This document shows positions 56,405 through 64,000 of a DNA stretch of 64,000 nucleotides, piece by piece (positions within the stretch are counted from its first letter, which is position 1; every line of letters begins with the position of its first letter). Where the stretch lies: NCBI GenBank assembly GCA_023374045.1, contig CM041776.1, forward strand, positions 283,711,999 to 283,775,998, in the 5' to 3' direction. A program made the translations under genes and the position numbers. The DNA is from Limonium bicolor. Lineage: Eukaryota; Streptophyta; Magnoliopsida; Caryophyllales; Plumbaginaceae. The notes beneath the pieces are model-generated. The model searched no databases. It was not told the origin of the DNA and worked only from the letters and a program-made list of their open reading frames with translations.

Positions 56405-57480
56405 GTTATTGTTTCTTTTATCACTTAGGAGTCGTGCGAGATGATAGTCTCATGCACAGTTTTGAATAAGAGAAAGAAGTGAGGAATCCTCTTTTCGACT
56501 CTGACTCTCCCACTCCAATTGTTGATTTTCTTTCAGTTACTTCGAAGTAGCTGCTTCCATTTCAGCCACTCGAACTTTTGATATTCCTTTTCGTTCCTCG
56601 TGAAATGAGTGACATCTTCTTCTGGAAATCCTTGCTATTCTTAGCATGATAGTGGGGGATCTCATTGCTATTACTCAAAGAAGCATGAAACGTGTGCTTG
56701 CATATTCATCTATAGGCCAAAACGGATATGTAATTATTGGAATAATTGTTGGAGACTCAAATGATGGATATGCAAGCATGATAACTTATATGTTGTTCTA
56801 TATCTTCTTGAATCTATGAACTTTTGTTGCATTGTATTATTTGGTCTATGTATCAGAACTGATAACATTTGAGATTATGCAGGATTATACACGAAAAATC
56901 CTACTTCTACAATCTGGTGTGGATGGTAGGCATACCTATATTTATTGGTTTCAATAAGAACCCTTACGAATGTTGCTTCTATCTACTATCATCTAAAAAC
57001 AATTAAGTTATTAATGACTGAACGAAACCAAAAAATAACCCCTCATGTGCGAAATTATAGAAAATCTCCTTCAAAATCAAAGAATTCCATCGAACTGAGT
57101 ATAATTGTATGAGTGATAGCATTTACTATACCAGGAATATCAATGAACCCGTGTATTGCAATTGCTCATGATACCCTTTTTTAGCTTCTAGAATCTATTT
57201 CTTAGTTCAAGATCCCTTTTACTAACTGGAATCAAAACTTTAGTAGATTTGTTCCTCCCAAAATGAGAACCGTATATGGTTTTGAACTTATAATCTATAA
57301 TCGGATGATCACGTCGAGTCCAAGATTATAAGTTCATTTCATACCACACCAGACCGGAAGAAGGTTATATACGTTCTCATTATGAGAAGGGATGATTCAA
57401 GCCTATCTAAATAGATACTATATTTAGATATGGATCCCTATGTTCTTATATTCCATTTCTGATTAGGAATACATATATGT
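56405..57480 (+). pseudogene. ndhB: Nuclear plastid DNA: end of ndhB intron, exon 2 and 3' flank
   Basis: The intron end (GTCTCATGCACAGTTTTGAA) leads into exon 2 near 56506. Readable protein includes [32 protein letters not shown] and, near the end, GISMN and a stop near 57183. About 85 bases are missing in the middle (after the text AGLYTK, joining at FWCGW; near 56900), along with smaller frameshifts. Plastid sequence continues past the stop to about 57480. Together with 49866-50800 it was one insertion of about 2 kb. Confidence 0.92.
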
Positions 57481-58071
57481 ATATAATATAACGAGGGAAT
57501 TACACTGGCCTCCAATTAGATATGAGAAAATTACAATGTCTACCCATGAGATTTAAAATATTATACTATCAACCTAAGAGATATTGAGAAATTCAACATT
57601 CCACCCATGAGCTTTAAAAATTTACACTGCTCACTCTTGTACTTATCATAATGAAGTGAAACCAAAGGTCTAAAATGCTACATCCATGAAGTATTTTGAC
57701 ATTGCAAAGCAATAAAAAATCTAAATTTTATATCGTATGAGATTATTGTTAAGAACTGAAGAGAAATCGCACAAATTTTATGAGGAATTGCATAAAGTGC
57801 CCCTCTTTACCTTTAGTTTTATCTTTTTATTTTTTAATCGGGTTGGATTCGAGTGATAATATTTCACTCATCACCCATCTATTACCCGACCCATCACCTG
57901 ATTCAGATTAAAGCAAAATAAATCTTTGGTGTGTTCAACATTAGGTAGTAGACAAATTCAAGTAAAAAGCTAAATACGTAACCCATTGACATACAATTGC
58001 AAACAACTGAATCTTGTTATAGTATGTAAAGTGTTCTCATATTTAGGTAGAAACTGCTGTGAGAGTACTGT
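57481..58071. other. Intergenic; possible single arm of a fold-back element
   Basis: 57494-57650 starts GGGAATTACACTGGCC and has repeated CCCATGAG-type units like the arms of the fold-back elements, but the inverted partner is not present. No gene. Confidence 0.35.
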
Positions 58072-61000
58072 TGTTATACCCCTCTCAATAAACACGTAAT
58101 AATCCCTCACGTAGCATAATTAAAAGACGTCTTACAGCGGAAGAATAAACAACATAAACTCTCACACGGGTGTCACCTGCCATTACTCGCCCATGCGAGT
58201 AACGAAGCAGAAACTAAATCCAACAACCAAAATAAACAGCACTACCATACCACTGTGACAACGAGATAAATCCTATACATCATACTAAGTCCAAAAACCA
58301 TAACCGTCGACAAGTAAGCATCTACCCTGATCCCGTACTTCGGCTTCAACGATGAACAACAACCTGCAACAAGCCATAAAGGCTCAGCGATAAACGCTGA
58401 GTATGCGGGCCTGGACCCTATTGGTCACTTGTCATTTTAACCATCTTGATATTAGATTGATTTCATGCTTTACCATTTTACAGATATAATTAATACTGTA
58501 ATAAACATGCATAACCATATAACCATCCATCCAATCCAACAGTCATTACATATCACAAACAACAGTCGCATAAACGAACATATCGAATAATAACAGTACT
58601 GTGTGTATCGCCTTAGCGAACGGTTTCCATATTTAACATTATTTGGCCTTCAAGGCCCCATCCATCCAAACCATGTTTTAATTAATTACCAGTTGGACGT
58701 CATGTTGGGACAACCCGGTTAACCTTACCAATGGACAGTAGTCCTCCCGTACACACAAAGGTGCTCATTTCACCAGAGGTCCGGGGGCCCCTGACTATTC
58801 ACTTTGCCTCGTAAGGCGTCCATATAAAGACCGTAGCCGTGTACCAACAGCAGGTACCATCTGACCCACGATCCAATTAGGGCTCGTTAGGAAATTTCCT
58901 AGAGCGGAACCCGATCGGGTACCCCTCAGTGATCACAAATGCGCAACCAGGTAGTTCGTAAACTACCGGGATTCCTCCCCTCATCTCATACCAATTCTCT
59001 CATAGGATTAAGATAAACTCTTAGTGTTTAGGGAGAATACAATTTATTAGTTTGCTGCTCAATGGGTCTCACGCATACCTAGAAGTAATCTAGGTTATAT
59101 TCATGTTCAAGATCCATGCTCTAGAGACTGACATTGTCGTATCTCGTACCTAAGTATTTTACTTAGGTTATTTCATACTTAATATTAATACTAAGGTATT
59201 ATATTAAGTAACCATCGTGTCATCACATCAAACGCATATGTATGTTTATATAAGTCGATCTATAGTCGACGTAATGTTAGTCACGTAGGACGCTCGCGTA
59301 TAATTAAGTAACACATTAACACACATCATCATATGCATATATCCACACACATAACATACAAGTTATCAAACAGTTTCTGGGCCCTTTCTTAGGTCAACCC
59401 GGATCAAACCCTTCTTCACATACCGTACACCTTAGACCAAGGATGCGCAGTGTAGTCCACTAAGCTTCTCGAGCGCGCACGTCTGAAAGGTGATCTAAAA
59501 ATACGAGGAACGCTAGGTGTCAATCCACATGACAAATTGACTCGGTATTTCCTAATAAAGTCAGTGACCCCAGTACTACATCCCCGGATTCCAACTGTTA
59601 TTAGTTAAGTTACTGTTATCCTTTAAACTCCTTACTCAATGTTTGTATAAATACTTTGGTTTAACAGTGGAGTCGGTTTCATTAGAACGTCGTGGTTAAC
59701 GTTTTCGAACATAAAAGTTTATATCTTTCCAACTCATAGTAGTTTATAAGCGTTTCGTTTTTACATAAGTTCATTCGTTCTTGTACATTTAATTCAATTG
59801 TTTCATCGCATGTATAGGCACGTATTGTAACCTACAATTGCATGCATAATACATTTTATAGCCTATGGTTGCATATATAATGCATTATTTATCGTATATT
59901 ATTATTATCCCACCATCCATTATAATACATTGTTTTACATAACCATTAATCTTGTAGTATCTACATTTGAACCCAAAAAACCCATAACTTATAGTTTATA
60001 AACTATTTCATATAATAACCTTCACCATTATATTATATGGTTTCCAACCATAATTATATATCCATCCTTATATACATAATTCTCGCATATGTATATATTT
60101 ACCAATATAGGTAAGTTTCATGAGTTATAAAACTCTTATACCATATGTCACATTTTATCATCTTATGTGAGATGATTATTCCCATTAGTTGTGTTATATT
60201 GTCACAACCTATATTAAGATCATTATCTTAATAATATATAACATTTTATGTTGTATAATTTCAACTCCTAAGGTTTATTCAATATTTACCTTAGTTTATA
60301 AATCTCATTTATTTATAGTTTGTCACATTATTTAATGTGAATACCCTTATTTATATTAATTCCATTTAAACCCCATTAATACCATATAAATGTTATAACA
60401 TGTATAACATTGTAGACCTTAGTCTACAATTCATTTTCCAACCTTTATAAATTCGGTACAGCACTTTACTTTATTTTAATTTTATTTTGACCACATAACA
60501 TTATGTAATGTTATACCATATACCAATATCATATAATATGATATCTTTATCTTTTATAATTTATAACATATAGTTTTTATACAAAACTATTGTTAATTAC
60601 CGAAAAGGTATATCCATTTAAACCAATCTTATTAATTTACCATATCTTCATGTTTATTACCAAAATCACCCCATAATTTATACTATGTTATATATACCAT
60701 ATAATATAACATTTTAAACCTTAATTTAAATATAACCCATAGTTATATATATATTCTAAATTTCCGAACAGACCAATAATTCTGTTCTAATTTATTTCCT
60801 AACCCACCAACCTTTTATAATTACAATTTGACCCAATTTATAACATATAGTTTTATAATATCATCAAAACTATATATTATACACTTATCTTTTTAAAACA
60901 CTTTATATTGTTCTAGAAATCATCAAACTATACCCAAAGGTTATAAATATCATTCCTAACCCATAAACTTTCGGTTATTACAATTCCACCCCCATTTACT

Positions 61001-62262
61001 TTTCCAAAGTATAACAAAGACATAATAACTATATATTATACATATATAGCTTATTTTAAATTCCAAATTCAACCCAATAAAATCCTAAAAATTCCTAATA
61101 ACCCATGGGTGTTTAAAATACCATTGTACACCCTTAATTTTCAGTATTCACATACATACCCCATATATTATAAAAATGTTATAATTAAATACTTATCTTA
61201 TTATATAACCTTAAATAAATTATTTAACTTATCTAATTTGGTCAAAACCTACCCAATGGTCAAGGTTGACCTCCTTAATATAGCCTTGACCATTACTCTC
61301 TTTATTTACAGTTTTAACCCCTAAGTTTCCAAAATTTACCAATTAACCCCCAAAACTTTATAAAATCTTATAAACTTTATTTTAAATCCTTTTAACACCA
61401 AATTTTCACCTTTATTATTATTTAGCCCCCAAATTTGGTTTAATTATGGTCTAACCCCTTATAACTTGCGGTAATATATATTTATCACCTAAAACCTAAT
61501 TTAAACCAAATATACATAAATAAAATGGCCTAAAGTACATGGCCTTATTAAAAACATTTGCTCATAAAATAAATTACACATAAATGCTCCAAGATACATA
61601 TAATTTTCGGCCTCACCACATATTTTCCATTAATTACCAAATCTTCCACATAAAGTCTTAATTTGACATTTATGTTACTTAATTACTTAGATAAATTTAC
61701 TAAGTCATTTCCTTAACCACTTATGGTCAAAATCAGACCATATAGGCCATGTTCACTCACGGCAATTTATAAACATAAGTTTAAACTTGTGTTAATGTAT
61801 CAAGTTAAGGTTTAAGTGATTTATACCTTGATTTAGCAAGGTTAAGACCTTGTTTGGTCTCGCCACCTTAGGGAAAGTTTCTACACAGCTTGATTTACTT
61901 GTCTTCATACAGAAAACAAGACATGATTAAACTCCAAGCATAAGCTAACCATGGGAAGTGTTTTAACACTTAAATTCAAGGTAAATTTACCTTAGAAATG
62001 CAAGGGTACCTTGGCTGTTCTTCGGCCTATTTTTACAATAGTAAAAGAGTATTAAAAGGTCTCTCAAATGGAGGCTTAAAACCGGAATAACTCATATAAG
62101 AAGATGGCTAATTTTCACCTTGATTAAGATGCCAAAACGGTGTTTTGGCTTGGATATGGCTACTCCTTGTAGATCTTGGTATACCAACTGAATCCACATG
62201 AAAAGGAGAAGAAAATAAGGCTAGGGAATCAAGGTTTACAACCGGAATTGACAAGGAAGAAG
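58072..62262 (-). repeat. Chromovirus-type LTR D, minus strand, interrupted by LTR C
   Basis: Its 3' end (plus-strand left end) is TGTTATACCCC. It has the conserved stem-loop (58183-58204), GGTGTACGGTATG (minus, about 59422-59434) and, on the minus strand, a C-poor stretch (about 59700-61750) like those in A and B. No hairpin array is seen at the expected place (around 59450-59650). On its right it is cut by LTR C at 62263, at a place like the leader region of LTR A, so only about 4.2 kb of its 3' part is here. No primer-binding site follows its 3' end, so it is a 3' or solo LTR. Confidence 0.6.
58183..58204 (-). other. Conserved stem-loop in LTR D
   Basis: On the minus strand the arms GTTACTCGC and GCGAGTAAT pair over 9 positions (one wobble) around an ATGG loop; GGCAGGTGACACC follows and CCGCTG lies some 45 bases on. 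Confidence 0.65.
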
Positions 62263-62354
62263 TGTAACACCCCATCCAAAACCTTAACACTTAATCAATA
62301 ATCGCAGCGGAAATCATTACTTAAACATATACCAAAAGGGCGGTGTTACACGCC

Positions 62355-62376
62355 GTTAGCCACCCACGTGGCTAAC
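62355..62376 (-). other. Conserved stem-loop in LTR C
   Basis: The arms GTTAGCCAC and GTGGCTAAC pair perfectly over 9 positions around a GTGG loop; GGCGTGTAACACC follows, and CCGCTG lies about 50 bases on. Confidence 0.7.
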
Positions 62377-63753
62377 GAGGCTGTTACATAATATGTATCG
62401 GTCTGATCACACGAATCCCGAGCATACTTACAACCTTCCAAAAATGACCATCCAAAAAGAATTACAATATACCGAGTGTAACTGTTCAAAAATCACTAAC
62501 CCACTTTGCATCCACCAAAAGTAAACGACCTCGAGTGTACAAACACTACTCGGGTTCAACATCCAAAAACAACAAAATATCAACATCCTAGGATCTAAAG
62601 CCAATCTGCTTCCTCGATCCTCATCCTGCAAATAAACATAGCCCCCAAAGGGGGTCAGCAACCTTTTGCTGGCATGGTTAACGTGCAGCCCGCTGACTAC
62701 CGGGATACACGCAACTATTTGTCATTATTACATGGAGTTGATTTTATCATACAACGTGCATATATACAACAGGAATTATTGCAGAACAATAACAACACAT
62801 ACATAGTGAAAACAGTTCACTTTAAGTAACAACCAACATGGTTAGTCAACTTGTAAGCCTAGAGGATGTCTTCATCCTCATGTTAAGCTTAACACATATA
62901 ACAATACTGTTTTGTTAGTCGGATGAGTAACTTTAACTTGAAAGATGAGACGAGCGTAGTGACCCGAACGCATCAACACATGATTTCCCCCTAGCCCGAG
63001 TGGAAGTCAGGTAGGTAGCTTTGGCTAAGCTATGGGAGGTCGAATTCCCCATAAAAGGAAGACTACCCTAACATAAGGAGAGAGTCGAATCTGATTCAGA
63101 TGTCGACACCCATACATACACGCGTGACCGGAACGACCGGATTCCTCTCTCCCCGGTTAGCACTCGTTAGAAGTCCCACAATGGGAGCTTAACATCATCT
63201 CACACAATTAAGTGTTTAAGTCCAGTTAGACATACAAGGGAGATAAGGCATACATCGGCAACACACAACACAACCATACACACATAGCCGGGTTAGAACG
63301 TTCCTCAGGTTGGGAACGTTATTACCGGATACCGTTCTCTTACGTTTCTAGACTTGGGTTAAATAATGGTTAGCTCGCATTCGAGGTTACCGGTATCGGC
63401 ACGTACACGTCACATTAATAACAAAACTGTAAACTCGTTTCATGATTTAATCTTACAAGGTTGTAAACACACAAAAACACAAGTAGCACACAAGCCGGTG
63501 TAAACCGGTAGGCAACGGACTGCAAGAAAACCATACCTTGGTCCTTGCCGCTCTAGGGTTCCACCGTACGTTGTTCCTAAACATGATTGATAAGTTCGGT
63601 TAATTTATTTACTTAACTTCAAACTTACTAAGCATTTTACATGATTATATGACATGTTTTAAATGCCTAACTTACCCTAGATCACCCTCATTGTACCCCC
63701 TAGGGTTAACTACATTTGTCATTTTCTTTTCTCTTTTTTTTTTTTTGGTTTTG

Positions 63754-64000
63754 GGTCCGTCCGACCCACCTTTGGGTCGGACCCTTCCAGTAGCCTTCGG
63801 GTCCCAAAACTTCCATCATGTCCGACCCATGTCCGACCCACCGTCTGGGTCGGACCATTCCAGAAACATTTGGGTCTGCAACATTTACCATGTCCGACCC
63901 ATGTCCGACCCACCGTCTGGGTCGGACCATTCCAGAAACATTTGGGTCTGCAACATCTACCATGTCCGACCCATGTCCGACCCACCGTCTGGGTCGGACC
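63754..64000 (-). repeat. Tandem hairpin array, 72-bp period (LTR C), cut by the window edge
   Basis: Units start at 63820, 63892 and 63964 (72 bp apart), with a diverged one at 63754. Each has GTCCGACCC twice and then GGGTCGGAC, so a hairpin of about 37 bp forms. Because 72 is a multiple of three, the minus strand reads as 24-residue peptide repeats (VADPNVSGMVRPRRWVGHGS), which I regard as a by-product. The motif TTCTGGAATGG before each unit (minus strand) matches LTR A. Confidence 0.9.

Larger units (their letters stand above)
62263..64000 (-). repeat. Chromovirus-type LTR C, minus strand, running off the right edge
   Basis: Its 3' end (plus-strand left end) is TGTAACACCCC, the complement of the GGGGTGTTACA end of LTR A. 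In order on the minus strand, it has the hairpin array (63754-64000 and beyond), a GTACGGTGGAAC box, the GAGGAATCCGGTC region, ATCAGACCGAT, the stem-loop (62355-62376) and the terminal GGATGGGGTGTTACA. No primer-binding site lies beyond its end, so it is a 3' or solo LTR inserted into LTR D. Confidence 0.75.

Noticed and set aside
63706..63985. 24-residue peptide repeat with VADPNVSGM
   Set aside because: The 72-bp array period is a multiple of three, so it stays open by geometry. It lies in a non-coding LTR with no other coding signs.

Overview
The window reads as repeat-dense nuclear DNA of a flowering plant, most likely a eudicot. The reasons are plant-specific Ty3/gypsy and Ty1/copia retrotransposons, a TRIM, plant SINE, Stowaway, hAT and Mutator-type elements, two nuclear copies of plastid DNA, and a single intact plant gene for a galactose/glyoxal-oxidase-like enzyme. 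I cannot name the species. No prokaryotic gene, CRISPR array or operon is present.

Layout. 1-7148 is the 3' part of a decayed Tekay/Del-type chromovirus with its 3,980-bp 3' LTR (family A). It is inserted inside the reverse-transcriptase gene of an Athila-like element that resumes at 7149 and runs through pol, an env-like ORF and its 3' LTR (13429-15019). 15020-16030 is a piece of another Athila-like LTR. 16410-16924 is a complete TRIM. 16925-18446 is an unidentified decayed retroposon with an A-tail. 18.4-26.2 kb is the most gene-like part: two SINEs in opposite orientation, a Stowaway MITE and the intact oxidase gene (22068-23741, minus strand). 26.2-31 kb holds two Mutator-like fold-back elements and LINE remnants. 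31041-34498 is the 5' part of a second Athila-like element, broken off in its protease. 37326-41672 is a second chromovirus-type LTR (family B). 41.7-44.5 kb is mostly unassigned and contains a plastid fragment (trnH, rpl23, trnI). 44528-45027 is an assembly gap. 45.6-49.4 kb holds hAT elements and a fold-back element with a hAT nested in it. 49866-57480 is plastid ndhB (exon 1, intron, exon 2), split by a young copia element (50801-56404) whose own LTR is split by a 550-bp hAT-like element. 58072-64000 holds two minus-strand LTRs of the chromovirus type (families D and C), the second interrupting the first.

The most unusual signal runs across the retroelements. Four kinds of LTR or internal region carry tandem arrays with the same geometry: a GC-rich inverted repeat of about 36 bp every 71-72 bp, with related palindromic arms (GGTCCGGGAC, GGACCGACC, GTCCGACCC types). 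The arrays are in chromovirus-type LTRs A, B and C, and twice in the Athila-like element, whose units closely match those of LTR B. In addition, LTRs A-D share a 22-nt stem-loop (9-bp stem, RTGG loop) near their 3' end whose stem sequence changes between families while pairing is kept. Both patterns were found by eye and need computational confirmation.

The only gene expected to make a working protein is the oxidase. All retroelement ORFs carry frameshifts or stops, so none here looks autonomous.
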